Of a DNA stretch of 64,000 nucleotides, positions 16,498 to 24,634 are shown one piece after another. The notes below the pieces were generated by a model that made no database searches, was not told the DNA's origin, and saw only the letters and a list, made by a program, of their open reading frames with translations. Origin of the DNA: Maritalea mobilis. GTDB taxonomy: Bacteria; Pseudomonadota; Alphaproteobacteria; Rhodobacterales; Rhodobacteraceae. How positions within the stretch are numbered: position 1 is the stretch's first letter; each line of letters starts with the position of its first letter. The stretch is from positions 1 through 64,000 of the forward strand of contig NZ_JAHVKE010000006.1 of assembly GCF_019800885.1 (NCBI RefSeq), in the 5' to 3' direction. The translations under genes and the position numbers were made by a program.

Positions 16498-17445
16498 TTA
16501 CAGGTCGAGTTCCAGCCGCGTGCCTTTGAACCGCGACATGCAGGGCATGATTTTCTTTTGCGCCGCGCGTTCATCCGCGCTGAGCCAATGATCGTTGTGT
16601 TCGATCTGTCCGTCGCAGGCGGTCACTGCCGTCTCGCAGCGCCCGCAGGCGCCGCCGCGGCAGGAGTAATCGATTTCCACGCCGGCCGCTTCCAGCGCCT
16701 CCAACAGGCTTTGATCTGCCTTGACCGGAACGATCTGCCCGGACGAGGCGATGGTGACCTCGAAGGGCGCACCGGGCGGGGGGGCGGTGAAGGCCTCGGA
16801 ATGAACGGCGCTTTTCGGCCAACCAAGGCGCGCGGCCTGATCGGCTACGGCGGCGATCAGGCCCTCTGGGCCGCAGGTATAGACATGCGTGCCAAGCGGT
16901 TGCCCGTCGAGGATGGCACCCAGGTCCATCCGATTGCCCTCATCGGATATGTGAACATGGATATGCGCGGCTTCCGGCAAGAGCGCGATTCCGGCCGCTT
17001 CGGCGCGGGATCGTGCGGCATAGTGCAACTCGTAGGGTTTCTGTTCGCGGTCCAGTTGGCGCAGTTGCGAGAGGAACGGCGTGATGCCGATGCCGCCGCC
17101 TATCAACACATGCTTGCGCGCGCGCAGATCGAGCTGGAACAGGTTTGCGGGCACGGAGACAGTGATCGTGTCGCCCTCGGCCACGGCGCTGTGCATGTGG
17201 CTCGAGCCACCGCGCCCGGTATCTTCGCGCCGCACGGCGATCTCGTAGCCGGACGGATCATAAGGGTCGGAGATCAACGAATAGGAATTGCGGCGGATCG
17301 TGTCGCCATTGGGCATCTCGACGGTGATATGTGCGCCGCCGGAAAACACCGGCAATGGCGCGCCGGTCGGATCCTCGAAGCGGAAGCGTTTGACCAGCGG
17401 GGTCAGTTGCTCGACCGCGGCGACTTTCAGGGCCAGTTTGGTCAT
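16498..17445 (-). CDS. dmmB: Dimethylamine monooxygenase reductase subunit DmmB
   Basis: A 315-residue electron-transfer flavoprotein feeding DmmA. It has an FNR-type flavin domain (RRNSYSLISDP, residues ~50-60), an NAD(P)H domain (HVLIGGGIGITPFLSQL, then VYTCGPEGL) and a C-terminal plant-type [2Fe-2S] ferredoxin domain with CRGGACGRC and the distant Cys in IMPCMS. The start MTKLALKV at 17445 is chosen because GAGGAGAT precedes it and the ATG overlaps the dmmC stop by 4 bp. The layout matches phthalate-dioxygenase-reductase-like proteins used by oxidative demethylases. Confidence 0.92.
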   Translation of the reverse strand: MTKLALKVAAVEQLTPLVKRFRFEDPTGAPLPVFSGGAHITVEMPNGDTIRRNSYSLISDPYDPSGYEIAVRREDTGRGGSSHMHSAVAEGDTITVSVPANLFQLDLRARKHVLIGGGIGITPFLSQLRQLDREQKPYELHYAARSRAEAAGIALLPEAAHIHVHISDEGNRMDLGAILDGQPLGTHVYTCGPEGLIAAVADQAARLGWPKSAVHSEAFTAPPPGAPFEVTIASSGQIVPVKADQSLLEALEAAGVEIDYSCRGGACGRCETAVTACDGQIEHNDHWLSADERAAQKKIMPCMSRFKGTRLELDL

Positions 17446-18044
17446 GGGCGGATCTCCTCGGTAGCGGGAATGTCGCCGGGCGTTTCGGCATCGACGCAGA
17501 CGCCCTGAAACGCGCCAAGGCGACGCGAGAAGTGATCGCGGACGAATAGCGTCAGACCGCAATGCGAACAGGTGAAGGGATCGGTCGTGACCCCGTCGGT
17601 GATGCCCTTGCAATGCACACATTGCATGCGCCGCGCGATCGAGCCGCGATGCTCCATCTGGATGTCTTCGAGGGCCATGCCCGATGCCAGTGCAATAGCC
17701 GAGATATGGCCCATCAACCCCTCGGACCCGGCCAGAAACAGCTGCGTCCCCATCCGCGCCTGCGACAGCAACTGTTCGACGATGGGGGTCGCCGTGTCGA
17801 GATCGGGCACGGTCTGCACAGCGGCGGGAGACAGGGCGGCCAGCGCATCGCTGGTCTCGGCCGGAGCTCCGACAAGGACCACATGCGCTTTGGCCATCGC
17901 CGTGGCATCGACCGTTGCAAGATGGGTCACCGCGGCGGCCCCGGCCTCGTCCGCGACCATGATCGCGGGGGCACCGGGACGCGGGGCAAGCCCGGCATAG
18001 GTCGGGCGACTTTCGATCGAAGGGGAAAAGACGGTGTTGGGCAT
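17442..18044 (-). CDS. dmmC: Dimethylamine monooxygenase subunit DmmC
   Basis: A 200-residue protein whose C-terminal part contains two Cys pairs, CVHCKG and CSHCGL, arranged like a metal-binding ribbon. The N-terminal part resembles a small Rossmann-like domain. In characterised roseobacters this gene is required together with dmmA and dmmB for dimethylamine oxidation, but its exact role is not settled. The start MPNTVFSPS at 18044 is chosen because upstream frame sequence overlaps the intercistronic hairpin. It is coupled to dmmB by an ATGA overlap. Confidence 0.85.
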   Translation of the reverse strand: MPNTVFSPSIESRPTYAGLAPRPGAPAIMVADEAGAAAVTHLATVDATAMAKAHVVLVGAPAETSDALAALSPAAVQTVPDLDTATPIVEQLLSQARMGTQLFLAGSEGLMGHISAIALASGMALEDIQMEHRGSIARRMQCVHCKGITDGVTTDPFTCSHCGLTLFVRDHFSRRLGAFQGVCVDAETPGDIPATEEIRP

Positions 18045-18079
18045 GATCGGAGCCTCGGTCTTGCGGATTTCTGAAGTGG

Positions 18080-18104
18080 CGGGGAGAGGATCGGCCTCTC
18101 CCCG
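18080..18104 (-). terminator. Intercistronic hairpin between dmmD and dmmC
   Basis: A 10-bp stem: GGGGAGAGG (18081-18089) pairs with CCTCTCCCC (18095-18103), with an extra C-G pair at 18080/18104 and a 5-nt loop. It fills the 79-bp gap between dmmD and dmmC. Without a U tract it is more likely an RNA-stability or attenuation element than a full terminator. Confidence 0.55.
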
Positions 18105-18123
18105 GCAGTGTCGCGTCAGGGGC

Positions 18124-19257
18124 TCAGCCCTTGGCCGTGCGGCGCTTTTTCTCGACATCGTAGAACGGCATCGAATGCGCGATGGCGGGCACTTCGGTCT
18201 CGCCGATCTTGACGGTCAGGGGTGTGCCCTCGACCGCGCAATCGACGGGCATGCGGGCGATGCCCACGTTGTGCTCGTTCAGGGGCGAATACATGCCGAT
18301 CGTCACCACGCCGACCTCGACCCCGTCTTTCAGCAGGGGCGCGCCTTCGGGGGCGGGGTCCGTGCCCTCAAGCTTCACACCGAAGATCTTGAAGCGTTTC
18401 TTGCCCTTGAGGCGGTAATGTTCCTCAGCCCCGCGGAAGCCGGTTTTGCCCGGCGAGACGGTGAAATCGAGGCCCAATTCCCACAGCGTGTCGCCGGGGC
18501 CTTCATCCGCGAACGGGTACATCTCGGAATTGTCGTAGGGAAAGAACAGCAGGTAGCTTTCGGCGCGCAGCCAGTCGAGCGTGGTAAAGCGCGTGGGGAT
18601 GATGCCCATCGCGGCCCCCTCAGCCACGATCGTATCCCAGATCTCGGGCGCGTCCTGTCGGCGGCAAAAGATCTCATAGCCGCGCTCGCCCGTGTAGCCG
18701 GTGCGCGAGATCATGACGGGCTTACCGAAAAGCGTGGTCTGGATGTGGCTGAAATAGACCACGTCGCGGATGCCGGGCACGTGCTGTTCGAGGAAGTCGA
18801 CAGCCAGCGGCCCCTGCAGCGAGATGTCGTGCAGATCGTCGTCGAAGGTCAGGGCGACATTGCGGCCAGCGGCATACATCGACAGTTGCTCGTGGCCCGC
18901 GCCGGAGCCGTGAACCACCATGAAGCTGTGCGGCCCCATGCGGTAGATCACGCAGTCATCCACGAATTTGCCCTGGTCGTTCAGCATCGTGGCATAGGTC
19001 GAGCGCCCGGGCTTCAGTTTCTCGATATTGCGGGTAGTGGCCTTGTCGATGACGTATTGGGCGTGCGGCCCGTTCAGGTGAACCTTTTTCAGGCCCGAGA
19101 CGTCCATCACACCGGCCTTGGTGCGGATCGCCAGGTATTCCTCGGTCTGGTCCTTGTCATAGCTCCAGGCGGTGCCCATTCCGCTCCAGTCTTCCAGCTC
19201 GGAGCCGAGGGCGCGGTGGCGGTCGGCCAGCGCCGAAAATCTCCAGGATGCGATCAT
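18124..19257 (-). CDS. dmmD: GcvT-like tetrahydrofolate-binding protein DmmD
   Basis: A 377-residue aminomethyltransferase-family protein. The GcvT fold is seen in KAGVMDVSGLKKVHLNG, the folate-site region TTRNIEKLKPGRSTYATM, and SRTGYTGERGYEIFC, a hallmark of this family. In methylamine users DmmD accompanies the dimethylamine monooxygenase and probably captures the released formaldehyde on tetrahydrofolate. A GAGGA site precedes the ATG. Strong hairpins lie both before and after the gene, suggesting that its dosage relative to amtB and dmmCBA is set at RNA level. Confidence 0.85.
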   Translation of the reverse strand: MIASWRFSALADRHRALGSELEDWSGMGTAWSYDKDQTEEYLAIRTKAGVMDVSGLKKVHLNGPHAQYVIDKATTRNIEKLKPGRSTYATMLNDQGKFVDDCVIYRMGPHSFMVVHGSGAGHEQLSMYAAGRNVALTFDDDLHDISLQGPLAVDFLEQHVPGIRDVVYFSHIQTTLFGKPVMISRTGYTGERGYEIFCRRQDAPEIWDTIVAEGAAMGIIPTRFTTLDWLRAESYLLFFPYDNSEMYPFADEGPGDTLWELGLDFTVSPGKTGFRGAEEHYRLKGKKRFKIFGVKLEGTDPAPEGAPLLKDGVEVGVVTIGMYSPLNEHNVGIARMPVDCAVEGTPLTVKIGETEVPAIAHSMPFYDVEKKRRTAKG

Positions 19258-19304
19258 GTCTATTTGTCCTCAGGGTCTTTGTGCGTTTGGGCTTTGGGGT
19301 GGGT

Positions 19305-19337
19305 GGCCCCCGGCGGCGGGATGCGCCGCCGGGGGCC
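19305..19337 (-). terminator. Strong intercistronic hairpin before dmmD
   Basis: A perfect 14-bp stem: 19305-19318 (GGCCCCCGGCGGCG) pairs with 19324-19337 around a 5-nt loop. It lies 12 bp after the stop of the 58-residue membrane ORF and 47 bp before dmmD. It is the most stable-looking hairpin of the window and probably attenuates read-through from amtB into dmm. Confidence 0.7.
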
Positions 19338-19349
19338 ATGATCTCGGGG

Positions 19350-19526
19350 TCAGTTCTTGGGTTCGGTCGCCTTGTAGGCGTGTTCTTCGTGACGCCAGCC
19401 GAAGATGATGGCGACGACGACCATGGCGAGGATGGCAATCAGCCAGAGGCCTTCGACCGATCCGTAGCCTGCGTAGATGGCACCGGTGATGCCGTCCCAG
19501 CTGGTGGCTTCAAAGGGGGCTTCCAT
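19350..19526 (-). CDS. Small single-pass membrane protein downstream of amtB
   Basis: A 58-codon frame read directly from the minus strand. Residues ~1-27 are a soluble stretch opening MEAPFEATSWDGITGAIYAG; ~28-43 are strongly hydrophobic (LWLIAILAMVVVAIIF); the tail WRHEEHAYKATEPKN is charged and, by the positive-inside rule, probably cytoplasmic. GGAAAGGA lies 8 bp before the ATG. It sits 27 bp downstream of the AmtB stop and reads in the same direction, so the two are likely one transcript. I do not recognise a named family; a role as an AmtB-associated small subunit is inference from context. Confidence 0.75.
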   Translation of the reverse strand: MEAPFEATSWDGITGAIYAGYGSVEGLWLIAILAMVVVAIIFGWRHEEHAYKATEPKN

Positions 19527-19553
19527 GATGGTTTCCTTTCCGTTTCAGGGGGT

Positions 19554-20933
19554 TCATTCAGCCGGGCTGACCGAGGGATGAAGGGCCTCGGGGTAGGCCG
19601 AGGCCGGCACCTTGACCTTGTCGAGGCCCATGACCTCGGCGCTTTCGGGGACACGCAGCTGGCCGGTCACCTTCAGGATGAAGGAGATGACGTAGCCCGG
19701 AACAAACCCCAGCAGACCCATCACGATGGCGCCGACAAGCTGGCCGACAAAGGTGATGGTGATGACATCTTCACCGAAGAGCGCCGGGTAGCCCTGTGCC
19801 GCGATGCCCACCGCGATCAGGCCCCACATCCCGAGGAAGCCATGCACTGCGAAGGCGCCCACGGCATCGTCGATGCCCATCTTCTCGATGAACGAGGCGA
19901 CGAAGGGCATCGCGCTGGCACCGATGAAACCGATGGCAAAGGCCATGGGCGGATACCACAGGTCGAGACCCGCCGCGCAAGAGATGATGCCGCCAAGCGC
20001 GCCGGACATCATCCAGAACGGGTCACGCGTGACCATCCAGGCCCCGATGATGCCGCCGGCAAAGCCCATCAGCGTGTTGAAGGTCATGCCCGAGATCGTC
20101 ATCGGCGTGCCGTAGATCGTCGTCTCGATCGACGCGCTCCAGGACCAGGCCTCGCCCGGCACGATCACGCAGCCCATGAGAAAGCCCCAGAAGCCCGCGA
20201 TGATCAGCATCAGGCCGATCAACGTCATCGGCATCGAGTGGCCGGCGATGTGGTTGGCGCTGCCATCGGCGTTGAACTTGCCCACCCGCGGCCCGAGGTT
20301 GATCAGGACACCGAGGGCAAAGAAACCGGCGATCATGTGAACAACACCGGCTGCGCCGAAGTCATGGTAGCCGAACTGCGTGACCAGCCAGCCGTCCGCG
20401 TGCCAGCCCCATGCGGCGGCAAGGATCCAGACAAAGGCCCCCAGCGCGATGGACAGCACCACAAAGCCAGTCAGCTTGATGCGTTCGATCACGCTGCCTG
20501 ACAGGATCGAGGCCGTCGTCGCCGCAAATAGCACGAAGGCGCCCCAGAACACGCCCGAGGCGCGATCATCGAGGTTGGGGCCCATGAATTCGCTCCAGGG
20601 CAAGGCCACGGCATTGGCATAGGCTGCGCCCGAAATGCCCATCGCGCCCTCGGACAGGGTGAAGCCCGTCGGGAAGGCCCAGTAGATCCACCAACCAATG
20701 AAGTAGAAGAAGGGAACGATCATCGCGATGGCGAGAATGTTCTTGATACCCGAGGACAGCGCGTTCTTGGAGCGCGAGGCGCCCATTTCGTAGGCGAGGA
20801 ACCCGGCATGGATCAGCACCATGAGCGGGATCGTCAGATAATAGAAAGTCTCGGAGAACGTGCCGTTCGTCGCGGCGATGCTCCCCTGCAGTTCGGCCAC
20901 GGCGGCAGCCAAGGTTTCGAGTTCCTGTTCCAC
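19554..20933 (-). CDS. amtB: Ammonium transporter AmtB
   Basis: A 459-residue Amt/Rh channel with about eleven membrane segments. The pore twin histidines are in AAGVVHMIAGF (~residue 196) and FAVHGFLGMWG (~335). The phenylalanine-gate and Trp regions are as expected, and an N-terminal signal-like helix precedes ETFYYLTIPLMVLI. It would scavenge ammonium, or methylammonium released by the pathway. The start codon is GTG with AAGGAG six bases upstream. An operator-like repeat array lies 48-74 bp upstream of the start. It leads the unit amtB, small membrane ORF, dmmDCBA, sugE, with hairpins in between. Confidence 0.95.
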   Translation of the reverse strand: MEQELETLAAAVAELQGSIAATNGTFSETFYYLTIPLMVLIHAGFLAYEMGASRSKNALSSGIKNILAIAMIVPFFYFIGWWIYWAFPTGFTLSEGAMGISGAAYANAVALPWSEFMGPNLDDRASGVFWGAFVLFAATTASILSGSVIERIKLTGFVVLSIALGAFVWILAAAWGWHADGWLVTQFGYHDFGAAGVVHMIAGFFALGVLINLGPRVGKFNADGSANHIAGHSMPMTLIGLMLIIAGFWGFLMGCVIVPGEAWSWSASIETTIYGTPMTISGMTFNTLMGFAGGIIGAWMVTRDPFWMMSGALGGIISCAAGLDLWYPPMAFAIGFIGASAMPFVASFIEKMGIDDAVGAFAVHGFLGMWGLIAVGIAAQGYPALFGEDVITITFVGQLVGAIVMGLLGFVPGYVISFILKVTGQLRVPESAEVMGLDKVKVPASAYPEALHPSVSPAE

Positions 20934-20980
20934 GTCCGTCTCCTTGTTTTGCGAGCCTGTGGCGGGTCACGCACCCAGAT

Positions 20981-21007
20981 TTGGTCAGTACCAATTCTTT
21001 GAACTGG
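20981..21007 (-). promoter_or_regulatory. Operator-like repeat array upstream of amtB
   Basis: On the plus strand TTGGTCAGTACCAA (20981-20994) is an inverted repeat TTGGT-N4-ACCAA. It is followed by a further half-site ending ACTGG at 21007. Read on the minus strand the array is CCAGT-N9-TTGGT-N4-ACC, which matches the element upstream of tmm in half-sites and spacing. TGGT-N-ACCA dyads are typical of GntR/FadR-type operators, and a gntR gene is next door. Confidence 0.65.
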
Positions 21008-21288
21008 CTCAATTGGCACTGAAAGAAGGCGCAGGAGATCACCCATGATCAAAGTTTTTTCCTGTAGGGAATTTCCTTGAAGCGATAATTCGACCCATTT
21101 TGGCGCAATGAACAGCGCCGCGAGCACTCTGAGATCAATTTCTGAGCAGAGCTGGAATCATTCAAAACTTGCCGATACGCCGAGCGTATGCTGGTTGCGG
21201 CATGATCTGCCGCAGCCTGCCCGCCGGAATACCCCCTGAAGGGAGCGATTCGCGGCTTTTTCGATATGGAGATGTCCGGCCCTAGCTT

Positions 21289-21317
21289 TGACCAATTGGT
21301 CAGATTGGTTGAACCAA
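21289..21317. promoter_or_regulatory. Two adjacent palindromes after gntR
   Basis: TGACCAATTGGTCA (21289-21302) is a perfect 14-bp palindrome, followed directly by TTGGTTGAACCAA (21305-21317), a TTGGT-N3-ACCAA dyad. They lie just beyond the gntR stop and about 360 bp upstream of amtB. They share half-sites with the arrays upstream of amtB, gntR and tmm, so they may be auxiliary operators or promoter elements. The rest of the 20934-21324 gap shows no gene. Confidence 0.55.
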
Positions 21318-21324
21318 CCGCGTG

Positions 21325-22038
21325 TCAATCTTCCTGCAACAGCAGACGCTGATCTTCGATCAAGGCAAGCTTCATGAACTCGCTGGCCTCTTCGATATCG
21401 CGGGCGGCAATCGCGTTGAACAAGCCATTATACCCACGTTGATAGATCGCGATCCGCGCCGGCGTCAGATGGCGGCGATACATCGCCGTGCGAAACGACT
21501 GACGACGCGCATCCAGCACAAGGTTGTAGCATGCCAACAGCAGGGGATTGCCCGTTCCCTCGGCCAATAGACGGTGAAATTCTTCTTCTAGCCGGACAAA
21601 GGCGGTTGCGTCGGTCTGAACCGACTCCATTTTGGACAGAACGACGGACAACGCCTCGATCTGGCGCGGCGTCATGTTCACGATGGCAAGGCGCACCATC
21701 TCTGGCTCGAGGATCCCACGCACCACCTGCAACTGCAGCGGCCCAGTGTCGAGCGCAACCGGCGCCAGCGCTGCATTCTGTTCGTCCGGGTCGTAGGTAA
21801 CGAAAGATCCCGATCCCGCCCGCCGCCGGATCAAGCCACGGCTTTCCAATTGGTCCAGTGCCTCGCGCACCGTGTTGCGTGCCACGCCCAAATCCTGCGC
21901 CAGTTGACGCTCCGACGGCAAACGCTCCTCGGCGGCATATTCCTGCGTCACGATGCGCGTACTGAGTGTTTCGTACACGTATTTGACTGTGGCACCAGGG
22001 AACGGGGCGGCGCCACGCGCCGGGTTGATTTTGGGCAA
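21325..22038 (-). CDS. GntR-family transcriptional regulator (FCD/FadR type)
   Basis: A 237-residue repressor-type protein. Residues ~20-85 form the winged helix-turn-helix (RLPSERQLAQDLGVARNTVR, then LESRGLIRRRAGSGSFV) and ~100-230 the all-helical FCD ligand domain. The longest frame starts further upstream, but a TTG at 22038 preceded by AAAGGGA is the better start: it leaves the operator-like element at 22073-22095 outside the coding region. The ligand may be a methylated amine or a pathway intermediate, inferred from neighbours amtB, dmm and purU. Confidence 0.85.
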   Translation of the reverse strand: MPKINPARGAAPFPGATVKYVYETLSTRIVTQEYAAEERLPSERQLAQDLGVARNTVREALDQLESRGLIRRRAGSGSFVTYDPDEQNAALAPVALDTGPLQLQVVRGILEPEMVRLAIVNMTPRQIEALSVVLSKMESVQTDATAFVRLEEEFHRLLAEGTGNPLLLACYNLVLDARRQSFRTAMYRRHLTPARIAIYQRGYNGLFNAIAARDIEEASEFMKLALIEDQRLLLQED

Positions 22039-22072
22039 GGTGAATTTCCCTTTGGGACTTTCCCCTCGTTTA

Positions 22073-22095
22073 GACCAATTTTTGAGCACTGGTCC
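22073..22095 (-). promoter_or_regulatory. Operator-like element upstream of gntR
   Basis: On the minus strand this reads ACCAGT, eight bases, ATTGGT, within the context GGACCAGT...TTGGTC. It agrees with the tmm upstream element at nearly every position over about 22 bases. It lies 35-57 bp before the proposed TTG start of gntR, consistent with autoregulation. Confidence 0.6.
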
Positions 22096-22120
22096 AGCGC
22101 ACGCCACAAGAAACGGCAAA

Positions 22121-22143
22121 GGGGCGCGGATCTTCCGCGCCCC
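22121..22143 (-). terminator. Terminator after purU
   Basis: GGGGCGCGGA (22121-22130) and TCCGCGCCCC (22134-22143) form a perfect 10-bp stem with a 3-nt loop. In the minus direction it is followed by a T-containing tract (CCTTTGCCGTTT). It separates the end of the mgd-folD-purU transcript from the gntR promoter. Confidence 0.7.
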
Positions 22144-22188
22144 TGAACAGTCTGAATGATCGCCATATGCTCGCGTGGCGTGGCCGTC

Positions 22189-23073
22189 TTATCCCATGCG
22201 TTCGCTGGAATAGCCGCCAGGCGAGGCCGGGAATACCACGGTTTTGTTGCCATTGAGGAACACGCGGTGGTGCGCGTGAGCATGAATGGCGCGAGCCAGT
22301 ACGGCGCTTTCCACGTCGCGCCCAAGCGAGACGAAATCCTCGGCGCTTTGCGCGTGGGTGATGCGTACCACGTCCTGTTCGATGATGGGGCCCTCATCCA
22401 GATCAGCCGTCACGTAATGCGAGGTTGCCCCGATCAACTTCACACCGCGAGCATAGGCCTGTTTGTACGGGTTGGCCCCCTTGAAGGATGGCAGGAACGA
22501 ATGGTGGATGTTGATGATCCGGCCAGACATCTTGGTGCACATCTCGTCCGACAGGATCTGCATGTAGCGCGCCAGAACGATCAACTCGGCCTCGGTGTCC
22601 TCGACGACCCGCATGATCGCGGCCTCTGCCTCGGGCTTGTTGTCCTTGGTCACGCGGATGCAATGAAAGGGGATGTCGTTGTTCACGACGACCTTCTGGT
22701 AGTCCATGTGGTTCGAGATGACGGCCACGATCTCGACCGGCAGGGCACCGATCCGAACCCGATACAGAAGGTCGTTCAGGCAATGACCGAAGCGCGAGAC
22801 CATGATGACGACCTTCATCTTCCGCGTCTCGTCATGGAAGGCAAAGGTCATGTCGAAGGCCTCGGCGATGCTGGCAAAGGCGGCCTCGAGCGCGGCGTGA
22901 TCGGCGCCTTTCTGCGAGTCGAAACTGACCCGCATGAAAAACTGGCCCGTTTCCATGTCGTCATATTGCGAGCTGTCGGTGATGTTGCAGCCTTGATCGG
23001 CAAGAAAGGTCGCGATCGCCGCGACGATCCCGCGTTGCGTCTGGCACGTCACGGTCAGGCAAAATTTCGTCAT
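22189..23073 (-). CDS. purU: Formyltetrahydrofolate deformylase
   Basis: A 294-residue enzyme hydrolysing 10-formyl-THF to formate and THF. The N-terminal ACT domain (CLTVTCQTQRGIVAAIATFL) is followed by a formyltransferase-type catalytic domain with INIHHSFLPSFKGANPY (catalytic His) and the Asp in DLDEGPIIEQDV. The start MTKFCLTV at 23073 is chosen because GGAGAG lies just upstream. In the methylamine pathway it releases the C1 unit as formate and regenerates THF. A decayed second copy of its 3' end lies at 43075-43232. Confidence 0.95.
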   Translation of the reverse strand: MTKFCLTVTCQTQRGIVAAIATFLADQGCNITDSSQYDDMETGQFFMRVSFDSQKGADHAALEAAFASIAEAFDMTFAFHDETRKMKVVIMVSRFGHCLNDLLYRVRIGALPVEIVAVISNHMDYQKVVVNNDIPFHCIRVTKDNKPEAEAAIMRVVEDTEAELIVLARYMQILSDEMCTKMSGRIINIHHSFLPSFKGANPYKQAYARGVKLIGATSHYVTADLDEGPIIEQDVVRITHAQSAEDFVSLGRDVESAVLARAIHAHAHHRVFLNGNKTVVFPASPGGYSSERMG

Positions 23074-23159
23074 GGTGCTCTCCATCTATGGGGTGGCGCA
23101 GGCCGCACCCCCCTTGATCCTTGGGTTGGTCGATTTCGGTGTGGTAAAAGCTCAGGCGG

Positions 23160-24062
23160 TCAGGCCGTCAGCCCCTCGGGTTCAGGCAATCCATTGGCGC
23201 GGCAGGCGGCGGTCACGGTATTGGCCAGCAGGCACGCGATGGTCATCGGGCCCACGCCCCCCGGTACCGGGGTAATGGCGCCTGCGACCTCGGACGCACT
23301 GGCAAACGCCACATCGCCCACCAGCCGCGTCTTGCCCTCGCCCTTTTCCGGCGCAGGCACGCGGTTGATGCCCACGTCGATCACTGTCGCGCCCGGCTTG
23401 ATCCAGTCGCCCGTCACCATTTCGGGCCGGCCCACGGCGGCGACAAGGATATCAGCGCGGCGGCAGACCTCTTCGATGTCCTTGGTGCGCGAATGGGCGA
23501 TGGTCACGGTGCAGCTATCGCCCAGCAGCAGTTGCGCCATCGGCTTGCCGACGATGTTCGAGCGCCCGATCACCACCGCGTTCAGACCGGACAGGCTGCC
23601 GTGATGGTCGCGCAGCATCATCAGGCATCCCAGCGGCGTGCAGGGCACCATCGACTTTTGCCCCGTCCCCAGCAGGCCCACGTTCGAGATATGAAATCCG
23701 TCCACGTCCTTGGACGGATCGATGGAATTGATGACCAGATCACTGTCCAGATGCCCCGGCAGCGGCAGTTGCACGAGGATGCCATGCACCGCCGGATCGG
23801 CATTGAGCTGATCGATCAGCGCCAGCAGATCGGCTTCCGAGGTTTCGGCGGGCAGCTTGTGCTCGAAGGACGTCATGCCGACCTCGACCGTCTGCTTGCC
23901 CTTGTTTCGCACGTAAACCTGGCTGGCCGGATCCTCGCCCACCAGCACCACGGCAAGGCCGGGGGTGATGCCGTGATCGTCTTTCAGGCGCGTCACATGG
24001 GCGGCCACTTTCTCGCGCACGGTGGCGGCAAAGGCTTTTCCGTCAATGATCTGGGCGGTCAT
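23160..24062 (-). CDS. folD: Bifunctional methylene-THF dehydrogenase / methenyl-THF cyclohydrolase
   Basis: A 300-residue FolD converting 5,10-methylene-THF to 10-formyl-THF. The catalytic Lys lies in [15 protein letters not shown], and the motifs [27 protein letters not shown] (nucleotide loop) and [11 protein letters not shown] are intact. The start MTAQIIDGK at 24062 overlaps the mgdD stop by 4 bp, so it is translationally coupled to N-methylglutamate dehydrogenase, whose product it oxidises. Housekeeping folD is often elsewhere; this copy is dedicated to the operon. A decayed fragment of a homologous gene lies at 43233-43352. Confidence 0.95.
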   Translation of the reverse strand: MTAQIIDGKAFAATVREKVAAHVTRLKDDHGITPGLAVVLVGEDPASQVYVRNKGKQTVEVGMTSFEHKLPAETSEADLLALIDQLNADPAVHGILVQLPLPGHLDSDLVINSIDPSKDVDGFHISNVGLLGTGQKSMVPCTPLGCLMMLRDHHGSLSGLNAVVIGRSNIVGKPMAQLLLGDSCTVTIAHSRTKDIEEVCRRADILVAAVGRPEMVTGDWIKPGATVIDVGINRVPAPEKGEGKTRLVGDVAFASASEVAGAITPVPGGVGPMTIACLLANTVTAACRANGLPEPEGLTA

Positions 24063-24634
24063 TTTGCAAGTTCTCCGTCTGTCTGGGCGCCGATCCGGCG
24101 CGCGGCGGTGCTCAGCGCGTGCCACAGCGCCCCCGCGTAGGTCCGCATGCCGATCACCGCAAGCCTGTCTTCGGCCCTGCGAACCAGAAAGACACTGATA
24201 TGTTCAAGGGTCGTTCGTGTCGCTGCCCCCGGCTCGAATGCTTGCGGGTCGAGATTGACCAGCTTGCGCATAACCGCCTCGAGCGGGCCTGCACCGCCAG
24301 CCGATGAGATCTCGAAAGTGGCAAACCCGTCGGTCTGTTCGGTAACCGACGCCTCGGGCACCTCGGCCTTGAGCATCGCGGCAATATCCTGCGTGCCCTG
24401 CGCCTCGATCATCCATTGGTCACGGCCGATCCAGAAGGCGCCGTATTCACCTGCCTGCGACGATTGTCCAACGCCGGGCAGCGTCAAGCCAAAGGGGGAT
24501 GGCACCCCCTGCCCCTTGCGCAAGCTGAGCGAGGCAAGGGAAAGGTCGGGCTGTTCGGTCAGGCGCAGCACACCGAAATCTTCCGATCGTGCAACCGTTC
24601 CGCCAAGCGCGGTGATGGGGGTCAGGTCAGTCAC
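24059..24634 (-). CDS. mgdD: N-methylglutamate dehydrogenase subunit MgdD (sarcosine oxidase gamma-like)
   Basis: A 191-residue protein of the SoxG family, related to a truncated GcvT fold and acting as a structural subunit of heterotetrameric sarcosine oxidase-type enzymes. Recognisable features are an N-terminal [20 protein letters not shown] and a C-terminal [26 protein letters not shown]. It overlaps mgdC by 8 bp and folD by 4 bp. The assignment to N-methylglutamate rather than sarcosine rests on linkage to gmaS and mgsABC. Confidence 0.85.
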   Translation of the reverse strand: MTDLTPITALGGTVARSEDFGVLRLTEQPDLSLASLSLRKGQGVPSPFGLTLPGVGQSSQAGEYGAFWIGRDQWMIEAQGTQDIAAMLKAEVPEASVTEQTDGFATFEISSAGGAGPLEAVMRKLVNLDPQAFEPGAATRTTLEHISVFLVRRAEDRLAVIGMRTYAGALWHALSTAARRIGAQTDGELAK

